Source: Candidatus Cloacimonadota bacterium
Lineage (GTDB): Bacteria > Cloacimonadota > Cloacimonadia > Cloacimonadales > TCS61
Direction of reading: 5' to 3'
Length of the DNA stretch: 20,777 nt
NCBI GenBank assembly: GCA_003647825.1
Contig: QMNP01000003.1
Location: forward strand, 1 to 20,777
Of the stretch, positions 1-7,515 are shown in pieces. Under the pieces are notes generated by a model, which saw only the letters and a list, made by a program, of their open reading frames with translations, did not search any database and had not been told where the DNA came from. Positions within the stretch are counted from its first letter, which is position 1. The number at the start of each line of letters is the position of its first letter. Both the position numbers and the translations under genes were made by a program.

Positions 1-12
1 AGGAGAAAAAAA

Positions 13-1899
13 ATGAAAAAAACAAAATTAGTTCTATTTGTCATATTTATAATGTTAATGGCAATGAGCACATCCCTGATGGCACAAACCACAATTTATG
101 TAAACTACAGCACAGGAAATGATGCCACAGGCGATGGCTCTTCGGGAAGTCCCTACAAAACTTTTACTAAAGGTTATACTGAGGCTGTTAATGGTGATAT
201 TCTTGATTTAACCGGCACATTTACATGGGCCAATGCCGATGAATCCCCGGGTTTAAACGGATTCAATATAGAAAAGGATATCACAATTCAAGGGCAAGGC
301 GCCGACCAAACTATTATCCAAGCTGATTCGGCCAGTGAAGATGACAATGGAAGGATTTTTTGTATGTATTCCACTTCTCATCCTACTGTAACAATCAAAG
401 ACCTGACCCTTAGAAATGGTAGTGCTTACGATGAAGAGGATTTCAATGGTGGGGCAATAGATATAAGCGGTAGTTCTACCTCTGTTACTATCAAAAATTG
501 CTATATCCATAGTAATAAAACATCCGAGGAATATGGAGAAGAATACGTTGCTGGTTACGGTGGTGCAATAAGTGTAATAAATGCGACCTTAACAATAGAA
601 AATTCTACAATAGCAAGTAATACATGCTACGGCGATGATGAAGGTTCTGGTGGCGGTGGCGCAATATTTGTAGATGGAAGTAGTTCCACAATTGAAATTA
701 CAAACTCTACAATCTGTGATAATGAAAGCCTATATGATGTGGGCGGAGGTGGTCTTTTAATATGGGATGGAAATACAACTATTACCAACTCTACAATTTT
801 CAGCAATTATTCGGATGCGTATGGCTGTGGCATATTAATTGATGGAGGAACACTTACCATAAAAAACACCATACTTGCAGGAAATGATGATGATGATGAT
901 TATTCCTATAGTAATGGCACACTTACCGACAATGGAAACAACATTGTAGAGAATTCTGATGTGGCCGCTAATGAAACCGGTGGTTTTAATAATGCTACAA
1001 CCATTCTTTACAATACTAAATACAATACTTCAAGCACAAGTGAAACGAGCTGGACAAAAGGTGGAAGTGCGGTAACGGGTAGTTTAAACCTCTCATCAAC
1101 ACTTGCCGATAACAACACACTAAATGGAACAAAAACCCTTGCGCTTTCATCCGGAAGTTTTGCCATAGACGCAGGAAATGCCAGTGGAGCACCAACGACA
1201 GATCAGCGAGGAGCAGGCAGAAATGGTGCTACTGACATTGGGGCGTATGAGTGGTGGAATGATGATGCGGGTCTCCCCGTAACCCTCTCCAGCTTCACAG
1301 CCAGCCTTTACAATACTTCTCCTCAACTCTTGTGGACTACCCAATCCGAACAGGAAAACCTGGGCTGGAATGTATATCGTTCTTCCTCTTTTAATTTTGG
1401 TCAGGGAATATTACTAACCTCAGATCTGATAGAAGGAGCGGGAACAGTTAGTCATCCAACTGATTATACTTTTAATGATCCTTTGAATATTGAAGGTGGA
1501 CGCATTTACTGTTATTGGTTAGAGAGCTTTAGTTATTCTGGTGAGTCTGAATTGTTTGGTCCAGTTACATTAACAGTTCCTTATGGAATCGAGAACCACG
1601 GCACACCGCTTGTACCTAGAATTTATGGGCTATATCAAAACTATCCGAATCCATTTAATCCAACTTCAGAGATCAGTTTTGCTCTGGAAGAAGCGGGAAA
1701 TTGTGAGCTTGTAATCTACAATGTAAAAGGCAGAATGATCAAGAAGCTATTTACAGGTAATATCGAAGCAGAAAGAGTTTACAGCTTTATCTGGGATGGC
1801 AAAGATGAGAGTGGAAAAACTGTTTCATCCGGTATTTATTACTACAAAATGAAAGCTGGCAATTATCAGCAGACAAAAAAAATGATTCTTTTGAAATAA
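13..1899 (+). CDS. Secreted right-handed beta-helix protein with choice-of-anchor Q-like region and C-terminal sorting domain
   Basis: A 628-residue exported protein. Residues 1-24 form a signal peptide (KKTK, hydrophobic core, cleavage after LMA). Residues 25-60 resemble a DUF1565-type start (IYVNYSTGNDATGDGS). About 120-300 carry repeated NSTI / T-I-x-N rungs typical of parallel beta-helix (pectate-lyase-like) folds, interrupted by a five-Asp run (292-296) encoded by five GAT codons. Residues 377-414 (FAIDAGN ... DIGAYEW) match the choice-of-anchor Q signature. About 420-530 begin LPVTLSSFTA, a linker domain common in such proteins. From 541 (YQNYPNPFNP) to the end KMILLK is a FlgD-Ig/type-IX-like sorting domain, so the protein is probably cell-surface or secreted. 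The start is supported by AGGAGA at 1-6, 6 nt before ATG. The substrate is unknown; an adhesin or a polysaccharide-active role are both possible. Confidence 0.85.
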   Translation: MKKTKLVLFVIFIMLMAMSTSLMAQTTIYVNYSTGNDATGDGSSGSPYKTFTKGYTEAVNGDILDLTGTFTWANADESPGLNGFNIEKDITIQGQGADQTIIQADSASEDDNGRIFCMYSTSHPTVTIKDLTLRNGSAYDEEDFNGGAIDISGSSTSVTIKNCYIHSNKTSEEYGEEYVAGYGGAISVINATLTIENSTIASNTCYGDDEGSGGGGAIFVDGSSSTIEITNSTICDNESLYDVGGGGLLIWDGNTTITNSTIFSNYSDAYGCGILIDGGTLTIKNTILAGNDDDDDYSYSNGTLTDNGNNIVENSDVAANETGGFNNATTILYNTKYNTSSTSETSWTKGGSAVTGSLNLSSTLADNNTLNGTKTLALSSGSFAIDAGNASGAPTTDQRGAGRNGATDIGAYEWWNDDAGLPVTLSSFTASLYNTSPQLLWTTQSEQENLGWNVYRSSSFNFGQGILLTSDLIEGAGTVSHPTDYTFNDPLNIEGGRIYCYWLESFSYSGESELFGPVTLTVPYGIENHGTPLVPRIYGLYQNYPNPFNPTSEISFALEEAGNCELVIYNVKGRMIKKLFTGNIEAERVYSFIWDGKDESGKTVSSGIYYYKMKAGNYQQTKKMILLK

Positions 1900-1909
1900 A
1901 TCAATCAAT

Positions 1910-1958
1910 ACCTTGCGAAGGTTGTGGAACTTTCACTTATTTTCGACCTTCGCAAGGT
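1910..1958. repeat. 13-bp perfect inverted repeat with 23-nt loop after the beta-helix gene
   Basis: ACCTTGCGAAGGT (1910-1922) is the exact reverse complement of ACCTTCGCAAGGT (1946-1958). It starts 11 nt after the stop codon of the beta-helix gene. No T-run follows, so it is not a standard intrinsic terminator. It could be an mRNA 3'-end stabilising hairpin or a palindromic repeat unit. The TTGCGAAG core resembles the ends of the MITE-like element elsewhere in the window. Confidence 0.6.
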
Positions 1959-1980
1959 TAATGTTCTTAAAATTGCTATT

Positions 1981-2036
1981 CGTGTCTTTCTGAGAGATTC
2001 TTCATGCTTTTCTTACGAAGAATCTGCAACATAATA
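1981..2036. repeat. Decayed partial copy of the MITE-like repeat, with internal hairpin
   Basis: The stretch from GTGTCTTT through CTTCATGCT to CTTACGAAG-AATCT lines up, with substitutions, with the reverse complement of the right half of the element at 4594-4775. In that element the same order of blocks appears (TGTCTTTGCGAG, CTTCATGCT, CTTACGAAGCAATCT). GATTCTTC (1996-2003) pairs with GAAGAATC (2017-2024). The homology was aligned by eye only. Confidence 0.5.
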
Positions 2037-2083
2037 GACTCTTCATCGAATGCCGAAGTAGATTTTCCCAGAGAGACAATGAT

Positions 2084-2122
2084 GTCATTCCCGATTCGAT
2101 CGGGAATCCATAAGATCCCCAG
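2084..2122. repeat. REP-like palindrome of the GTCATTCCC...GGGAATCCA type
   Basis: ATTCCCGAT (2087-2095) and ATCGGGAAT (2099-2107) form a 9-bp perfect stem with a 3-nt loop, followed by AGATCCCC. The form recalls the ATTCCC-N-GGGAAT repeats known in many bacteria (for example neisserial dRS3). A related, more decayed unit lies at 10047-10110. It sits just upstream of the DUF2809-like gene. Confidence 0.6.
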
Positions 2123-2152
2123 TCAAGTTGAGGGAGATAGAAAAGGGAAATC

Positions 2153-2536
2153 TTGAAATCAAAATTATTATTCACATTACTTCTAATAATTATCATTGTC
2201 CCACTTGGCTTTGCCACAAAATTCTATAATGGTTGGGGAGAGGATTGGATAAATAATTCACTGGGTGGTGTTTTATATGTGATCTTCTGGTGTTTGGTAG
2301 TATTTTTTCTTAAATCAAAAATCAAACCCAGGAATATTGCCATCGGAGTTTTGCTAGTAACTTCATTTTTAGAAGTTCTACAATTATGGCATCCACCATT
2401 CTTACAGAGAATACGAAATACATTTTTAGGGGTAACAATTCTTGGTAATTCTTTTGTGTTCAGTGATTTTGGATACTACATAGTTGGGGCAATGATAGCT
2501 TATTTTATTTTAAAGCAACTTGGTAAAATCAACTAA
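2153..2536 (+). CDS. DUF2809-like small integral membrane protein
   Basis: A 127-residue protein with about four hydrophobic segments (roughly 5-22, 37-53, 61-78, 102-121). The SLGGVLYVIFW, TSFLEVLQLWHPPFLQRIR and FVFSDFGYYIVGAMIAY stretches are what I recall as the signature of the DUF2809 family: short membrane proteins of unknown function with a conserved LE-LQLWHPPFLQ-IR motif. The start is a TTG preceded by AAAGGGAAA, which is a plausible but not strong ribosome site. The stop codon ends at 2536 and the convergent htpX-like gene ends at 2537, so the two genes abut tail to tail with no visible terminator. No specific role can be given. Confidence 0.75.
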   Translation: MKSKLLFTLLLIIIIVPLGFATKFYNGWGEDWINNSLGGVLYVIFWCLVVFFLKSKIKPRNIAIGVLLVTSFLEVLQLWHPPFLQRIRNTFLGVTILGNSFVFSDFGYYIVGAMIAYFILKQLGKIN

Positions 2537-3973
2537 TTAGTTTTCGATTAAAATTTTCCTACCGCAATGATTGCAGTAAAAGCTATTTTTATTGAACGAA
2601 GGTGATAACTGCTTTACTGCTCCACACTCACAATTAAAAGACTCCCAGCCTTTTCCTTTACGTTTGTATCGGAATATTTTCTCATCTTTCTCAGGCTGTG
2701 AATCATTGCTCGGTTTATCTATAATATCAGTAACTGCTGTTAAAGCAGCTAATTCAGCCACTGGAACTTGATTTAACGTTCCACATCTGGGGCAGTTAAA
2801 ACTTTTTTTATTAAAATCAGGTGGAAGCTTCATTTTCAAGCCACAGGCACAAACTAGGAATACATAATTATTCACCGCTCGAATCAAATCACCTAAGTCG
2901 CGTACACCTTTTTTATGAGGTTTTGCTGCTTCTTCTAATGGCTTGGTTCGTAGGTCTAATTTTGTTTTATCTTGAATACCGGATGGAGGAATGATATTCG
3001 TTCTCCCTCTATTACCTTTAATAAATGTAAATGCATGCTGATAGTTGATGTAATTTGCTCCATTGGAAATTCTGCGCAAAATATCAACCCTTTCATGAAT
3101 TGGTGGGTGAGTACTGGTTAGATTAGATAATTTTCTGCCTTTTGCTTTTAAGGGATTAGCAATATACAGGGCAGCTGTAGCCTTATTAGCAGATTGCAGA
3201 TCGAGGTTACTTCCACTTATTTTTTCTAAAGCAGATGCTAAACCTTCTGGATAACGTGTAAGTCGAACAGCAGTTGCATCCGCAAGGTACTCTCGTTTAC
3301 GGGAAATAGCGAAATATAATAATCGTGCCATAATAGGAGCCAAAATTGCTATTGCCAATGCTACTATCATCATTATCATTTGGGCTTGGCCACCACTTTT
3401 ACCTTTGGAATTAAACCTTCTTCCACCCCCAAACCACATACTACGCAAAAACACGTGAGATAGGAAAACAATACTTCCAAGAAGAACACCGGAAAACGTC
3501 ATGAAAAGAACGTCTCGATTAAGGATATGTGACATTTCATGTGCAACCACACCCTGCAGTTCATCCCGGTTTAATTGCTCTAATAATCCTGCTGTTACAA
3601 CTACAGCACTTTTCTGTGGATTTCTACCAACAGCAAAAGCATTAGGAGCAGGATCAGGAATAATATAAACTGATGGCATTGCTGGTAATCCAGCAGCGAT
3701 CTTCATTTCTTCCACAACGTTAAATAGCTGTGGGTGAACATTTGGAGTAACCTTTTTTGCTCTGCTGATCGCTAATATAATCGAATCTCCACTGAAGAAA
3801 CTGATAATCGACATAAAAACCCAGATAAATAAAGCTATTGAAAGACCGTAATACCCACCATCTTTTCCAGCATAAGTTCCGCCAATGAAGTACCCGAGTA
3901 AAACCAGGCAGATTCCCATTGCCAGGAAAAGTATTATAGATTTCCTTTTATTTGCTGATATTAATTCCCACAT
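2537..3973 (-). CDS. htpX: HtpX-like M48 membrane metalloprotease with two C-terminal zinc ribbons
   Basis: A 478-residue protein. Hydrophobic segments lie at about 13-31, 43-61, 160-176 and 199-218. The M48 zinc site is HEMSH (145-149), with the third ligand Glu228 in KREYLADATAVRL. The NAFAVG and THPPIHERVDILRR motifs are also family hallmarks. Known HtpX proteases degrade misfolded membrane proteins, with the catalytic site facing the cytoplasm. Normal HtpX is near 290 residues. This one carries about 180 extra residues with two CxC-x16-CxxC modules (Cys375, 377, 394, 397 and Cys448, 450, 467, 470), each containing a similar -PxFNKxSFxC- core, apparently a duplicated zinc ribbon. It lies 40 nt downstream of lemA, a frequent partner of HtpX-type proteases. 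No clear Shine-Dalgarno is seen, so translation may depend on lemA. Confidence 0.93.
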   Translation of the reverse strand: MWELISANKRKSIILFLAMGICLVLLGYFIGGTYAGKDGGYYGLSIALFIWVFMSIISFFSGDSIILAISRAKKVTPNVHPQLFNVVEEMKIAAGLPAMPSVYIIPDPAPNAFAVGRNPQKSAVVVTAGLLEQLNRDELQGVVAHEMSHILNRDVLFMTFSGVLLGSIVFLSHVFLRSMWFGGGRRFNSKGKSGGQAQMIMMIVALAIAILAPIMARLLYFAISRKREYLADATAVRLTRYPEGLASALEKISGSNLDLQSANKATAALYIANPLKAKGRKLSNLTSTHPPIHERVDILRRISNGANYINYQHAFTFIKGNRGRTNIIPPSGIQDKTKLDLRTKPLEEAAKPHKKGVRDLGDLIRAVNNYVFLVCACGLKMKLPPDFNKKSFNCPRCGTLNQVPVAELAALTAVTDIIDKPSNDSQPEKDEKIFRYKRKGKGWESFNCECGAVKQLSPSFNKNSFYCNHCGRKILIEN

Positions 3974-4013
3974 AATTAATACACTTCAAAAGCTAACTTT
4001 ATATCCAATTATA

Positions 4014-4565
4014 TTAGAAGCTGACTTTTGGTACTTCTTTTTCGGCTTCGTTTTCCAGTTCAAAGAATTCTTCCGGTTTGAAATTGAACATTCCTGCAAC
4101 TAAATTGGAAGGAAACATCTGGATCTTATTATTAAAGAAAAGAACCTGATCATTGTAATTCTGGCGAGAGAAAGCTATCTTGTTTTCGGTGGATGAAAGC
4201 TCTTCCTGAAGTGCCAGGAAATTTGTGTTAGCTTTCAGATCTGGATAGTTCTCTACTACAACAAAAAACTTGCTCATAGCTCCGCTTAAGGCTCCTTCTG
4301 CCTGCCCTTTGGCTGCTACATTGTCTGCACCCATCGCTTTCGAACGAGCTTCTGTAATGCCTGTTAAAGTATCATGTTCATGCTTCATATAGCCTTTTGC
4401 TGTTTCAACTAAATTAGGAATCAAATCATGACGTCTCTTTAGCTGAACATCAATTTGAGACCAGGCATTTTTCACTCGATTTCTAAGCCCCACCAAGCTG
4501 TTGTAAATTCCAATGAATCCAAAAACAAAAATAGCTAAAATCGCTAAAAAAATTATTAAAGACAT
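4014..4565 (-). CDS. lemA: LemA family membrane protein
   Basis: A 183-residue protein with one N-terminal membrane segment (about 3-22). The family core follows (YNSLVGLRNRVKNAWSQIDV, QLKRRHDLIPNLVETAKGYM, then ENYPDLKAN and the RQNYND...FPSNLVA region). LemA proteins are coiled four-helix proteins anchored in the membrane, often encoded beside HtpX-like proteases or TPM-domain proteins; their molecular role is not settled. The ATG at 4565 is chosen because GGAGGAAGT precedes it directly. An upstream in-frame ATG at 4613 would add 16 residues, but those codons lie mostly inside the inserted repeat and have no ribosome site. The gene stands between the zinc-ribbon gene and the protease on the same strand. 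Confidence 0.93.
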   Translation of the reverse strand: MSLIIFLAILAIFVFGFIGIYNSLVGLRNRVKNAWSQIDVQLKRRHDLIPNLVETAKGYMKHEHDTLTGITEARSKAMGADNVAAKGQAEGALSGAMSKFFVVVENYPDLKANTNFLALQEELSSTENKIAFSRQNYNDQVLFFNNKIQMFPSNLVAGMFNFKPEEFFELENEAEKEVPKVSF

Positions 4566-4593
4566 ACTTCCTCCTGAATTTCTTATTTTTTTC

Positions 4594-4775
4594 GAGGTTT
4601 CTGCATAATACAAACTTTGTCTTTGCGAAGAATCTATCAGAAAGTTTCTGCTGAAGCAATCTATATTGCTGATTGATTACTATTTATAGAGATTGCTTCG
4701 TAAGCAACAGCATGAAGCAAACTCGCAAAGACACACGTTTTTTCTTTTCTCACAAAAACATTCTATTATGCAGAA
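4594..4775. mobile_element. MITE-like palindromic element, copy 1 (about 180 bp)
   Basis: The element is bounded by perfect 12-bp terminal inverted repeats TTCTGCATAATA (4599-4610) and TATTATGCAGAA (4764-4775). Inside them lie further matching arms, CTTTGTCTTTGCGA and TCGCAAAGACAC, then AGCAATCTATA on the left against AGATTGCTTCG on the right. Most of the element can therefore fold on itself. It encodes no protein. A copy about 93% identical by eye lies at 20610-20777, where the shared sequence starts at GAGG, so the true left edge may be 4594. It separates the zinc-ribbon gene from lemA. The inner TGTCTTTGCGAG/GAAGCAATCT units resemble widespread REP-type sequences, so it may be a BIME-like pair rather than a transposon derivative. 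Confidence 0.75.
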
Positions 4776-4782
4776 CTCATTC

Positions 4783-5190
4783 TTATTTTTTCCCAAACAT
4801 ATCTTTTAACATAACTAAAACCTTATCATCCTTACCCCAGGTTCCTTCAGCTATTACCTCTTCCAATTCTCCGCTGTCGAACCAGAGACCATGACCATTT
4901 ACGCATCGATCTACTACAATTGGCTTGCTGCCAGAAAAATTATCGATACTGTTTACAATTACTTTCTCCATTTTCTTATCACAGATAGGACATTTAATTT
5001 TTTTTTCTTTGGAATTTACATCAATTTCAAATGAATCGAGAAATCTTTTTGAGAGGCTATCTTCTCCCAGAAGCAGTTCAAGTTCTCCAGCATCCAGCCA
5101 TATACCTTTGCATTCAAGGCAATAATCAATCTCGGTCTCATCTAATTCCATTACTATCATCGGTTCTTTTGTACAAACCGGGCAATCCAT
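4783..5190 (-). CDS. Twin TFIIB-type zinc-ribbon protein
   Basis: A 135-residue soluble protein made of two zf-TFIIB-like modules. The first has Cys3, Cys6, Cys24 and Cys27 followed by GIWLDAGELELLL. The second has Cys67, Cys70, Cys96 and His100 followed by GLWFDSGELEEVI. Known relatives are small zinc-ribbon proteins of unknown function whose CxxC...C-x2/3-C/H ... W-D-GEL pattern is matched well here. The start ATG at 5190 has GGAGG six bases upstream; a longer frame to 5217 lacks this. It is the first gene on the minus strand before lemA and the htpX-like protease, both of which it may share a transcript with, although the repeat now lies in between. The protease's own zinc ribbons suggest a common theme. 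Function is not known. Confidence 0.8.
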   Translation of the reverse strand: MDCPVCTKEPMIVMELDETEIDYCLECKGIWLDAGELELLLGEDSLSKRFLDSFEIDVNSKEKKIKCPICDKKMEKVIVNSIDNFSGSKPIVVDRCVNGHGLWFDSGELEEVIAEGTWGKDDKVLVMLKDMFGKK

Positions 5191-5345
5191 AAAATTCCTC
5201 CAAATATGCTTGAGCAAACGAAATGAAAGATTTGTTTATGTCAAACAAAATGCTGTAGTTCAGCAAAAAAGATGATTCTTATAATGAAAGTCAGATTATC
5301 GATTTTTTTTAATGAAATGTAAAATAACTCAATAATTTTAAAAGA

Positions 5346-6770
5346 TTACAATCCCAGTTCTCTTCTAACCAAATTGATATATTTCAGCTGTTTAATAATA
5401 GGATCGACATGCTCATCATTACGTTCAAATTCTTCCAGCAGCAGAATTAATTTCCTTTTAGTACTTTCCTTTTTCATAGCTTCTTTAGGTGTAATGTTGC
5501 CTAAAGCCGGTACTTTGTCGTTGATCCAGTTTTCCCAATGATTTTCCAAGTATTGATCCATAAAATTCTGAAATTCGAGAGACTCCTCAATTTCCTGCAT
5601 TTTGGGGTCATGATGAACTCCAGGTCCATCAGATTGCTCTTTCATCGCAGCCTCGAAAGATTTGGTAACCGTCATTTTATATTTAGCATTTTTACCCAAA
5701 AGAGATTTTATTTTTTTCTTTGCATAATTTGCTCTTTTATTGGAATTAACCGAAATTACAAGTTCGTTTTCTTCAATTTGAATATGAGCATAAATTGATG
5801 GAGTGAGTTCGTTCCTTTTTTTCGGAGACAGCCAATTGAATTCAATTTTATGAAGTTTCCCATTTGAATCAAATTCTGCTTCTTCCAGGAACTCTTCTTC
5901 AGTAAAAGGATTATCCAAATGTTTCAGTAGTTCCCATATTTTGGATGGATTGGAAATTTCAAACTTGATATCATTAAAGGATAGAGGATCACCAGTCTTA
6001 TTTACGAATATTGGCGGTGAAGTTAATGCTTCAAATACATTCATGTATTCCAGGCGGATATCATCAGACCATTCTAATAACAGAGATTTTGTGATTTTCT
6101 TGTGATTACCCAGAATATCGGTTTTAAGATCAAGAAGCCGGATTTTCTCTTTAGCCGGGATAGCAATAGTTGAGCATCCTAAAATCAGATTTACATTGTG
6201 AATTTGAATCACACGGCAGTAAATTATATCCGTAATTTTTGCATGATGAGTTACTTTGTGTTCGATAACTTTTTCTACTTTGCCGGTAAAAAAATCTTTC
6301 AAGACGATACTTTGGTCATATTCTATCTCCATTACTTCATAGAAACTGAATGGATTTGTTTTGATGCTTCGAATAAAATCTCTCTCAAAATCGCTTAAGT
6401 TCAGGATATTTTTTTTTAAAAATAATTCAGCAATTGTATTATTTTTTAAGTCATGCATTTGGGGATAGAAGTCAACTGGAAGCCAAGAATAAAGAAGCCA
6501 CGGGAAAAATAATTGGTTATGAGGATTTTCTTCTTCGATGAATTCATCCTCTCGGAATTCAGTGAAATCCTGCCAGGCAAAATCAAAAATTTCTGGACCG
6601 AATTTGATGATGGCAAATCGAATAATTTCAGTGAAAAACTTATCATCTGCTTCCTGAGCAAGTTTCCAAATATATTCCTCAGAAAAATCTCTTTGCTTCA
6701 AAAGACAGCATTTTTTGTATTTCTTTCCGCTTCCGCAAGGGCAAGGATCATTTCTGCCAATTTTACTCAT
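5346..6770 (-). CDS. SEC-C motif protein of unknown function
   Basis: A 474-residue, probably cytoplasmic, charged protein. Residues 6-22 are a textbook SEC-C zinc-binding motif (RNDPCPCGSGKKYKKCC, ligands Cys10, Cys12, Cys21, Cys22), the module found at the SecA C-terminus and in many unrelated proteins. The middle (about 25-410) contains no domain I recognise. Near the C-terminus, about 414-450, a stretch with PALGNITPKEA followed by a charged helix resembles the segment seen in other SEC-C proteins and in the MbcA/ParS/Xre toxin-binding family (DUF2384). This resemblance is a weak call. The start ATG at 6770 has AAGGA upstream. It lies 72 nt downstream of the XRE-S24 repressor on the same strand, so co-transcription is possible. 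It is not SecA, since no helicase motifs are present. Confidence 0.75.
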   Translation of the reverse strand: MSKIGRNDPCPCGSGKKYKKCCLLKQRDFSEEYIWKLAQEADDKFFTEIIRFAIIKFGPEIFDFAWQDFTEFREDEFIEEENPHNQLFFPWLLYSWLPVDFYPQMHDLKNNTIAELFLKKNILNLSDFERDFIRSIKTNPFSFYEVMEIEYDQSIVLKDFFTGKVEKVIEHKVTHHAKITDIIYCRVIQIHNVNLILGCSTIAIPAKEKIRLLDLKTDILGNHKKITKSLLLEWSDDIRLEYMNVFEALTSPPIFVNKTGDPLSFNDIKFEISNPSKIWELLKHLDNPFTEEEFLEEAEFDSNGKLHKIEFNWLSPKKRNELTPSIYAHIQIEENELVISVNSNKRANYAKKKIKSLLGKNAKYKMTVTKSFEAAMKEQSDGPGVHHDPKMQEIEESLEFQNFMDQYLENHWENWINDKVPALGNITPKEAMKKESTKRKLILLLEEFERNDEHVDPIIKQLKYINLVRRELGL

Positions 6771-6842
6771 ATCTAATTCCTTTTTTTATTGATATTCCAA
6801 TTTCCAAAAATCTAGAATAGAAACAAATGGCAATAAAAATTC

Positions 6843-7490
6843 TTACAAATTTCTTACACTCATTACTGCAATTCCCACAAGTTGTGATTGTTTTGCCAGG
6901 TCTTTATCTAATAGAATTGGGGAGTAGTCTTTATTATATGGCTGCAGAAGGATCTCCTTACCATCTGAAAAAGTCTTCACTTTTTTCAAAGTTATTTCTC
7001 CTTCCACATTAACAACACATACTCTATCGTCGGCATGTGTCCATTCGTTATCTTGTTTTACAATAACTACATCTCCACTGGAAATATAAGGAGACATACT
7101 GTCGCCACTGGCATAGAAGGCAAAATAATCGTTAAAATCTCCCAGAAGTGAATTTGTATCGAGCAAAATATGATCAAGCGGTTCTGCAGCTTCTATCTCT
7201 TGTGGTGATCCACAGCTCACAGTATCGATAATAGGCATATAATAAAAATCCCGATCACCAAATTGCTTTATATTGCGAGTAGGGAACATGGAACCCTCAC
7301 CAGTAAGCAGCCAATTAATATTTATGTTGAAATAACTGGCGAGCTTGTTTAAAAAATTGTAATCCGGCATGGTTTTATCTTTTATATACCTGTTAATAAC
7401 CACATTGGAAACACCTATCTCCTGAGAAAGTGCTATTTGGGTGAGATTGAGTTTCCTAAGCAGCTTCTTCAGTCTTTTCCCTAAAGTCAT
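6843..7490 (-). CDS. XRE-family repressor with S24 (LexA/CI-like) autoprotease domain
   Basis: A 215-residue protein. Residues 4-60 form a helix-turn-helix of the XRE/CI type (LTQIALSQEIGVSNVVINRYI). Residues 85-215 are an S24 peptidase domain. It has a likely self-cleavage bond Cys93-Gly94 (VSCGSP), nucleophile Ser131 in SGDSMSP, and general base Lys169 in ITLKK. Cys-Gly at the scissile site is known from UmuD, whereas LexA and lambda CI use Ala-Gly. Such repressors are inactivated by RecA-stimulated self-cleavage during DNA damage. GGAGGG lies just before the ATG. Two palindromes upstream (7516-7531 and 7549-7564) look like its own operators. No phage structural, integrase or replication genes are near, so a prophage origin is not supported here. 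A LexA substitute or an orphan stress regulator is possible. Confidence 0.88.
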   Translation of the reverse strand: MTLGKRLKKLLRKLNLTQIALSQEIGVSNVVINRYIKDKTMPDYNFLNKLASYFNININWLLTGEGSMFPTRNIKQFGDRDFYYMPIIDTVSCGSPQEIEAAEPLDHILLDTNSLLGDFNDYFAFYASGDSMSPYISSGDVVIVKQDNEWTHADDRVCVVNVEGEITLKKVKTFSDGKEILLQPYNKDYSPILLDKDLAKQSQLVGIAVMSVRNL

Positions 7491-7515
7491 AATTCCCTCC
7501 TCTTAATAATCAGGG

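Noticed and set aside
2002..2217. Minus-strand 71-residue frame across the left spacer
   Set aside because: It runs through palindromic repeats and lacks a ribosome site or recognisable protein features.
4599..4775. CRISPR-type or riboswitch reading of the palindromic element upstream of lemA
   Set aside because: There are no spaced direct repeats, and the same element occurs before an unrelated gene with terminal inverted repeats, which fits a mobile repeat better.
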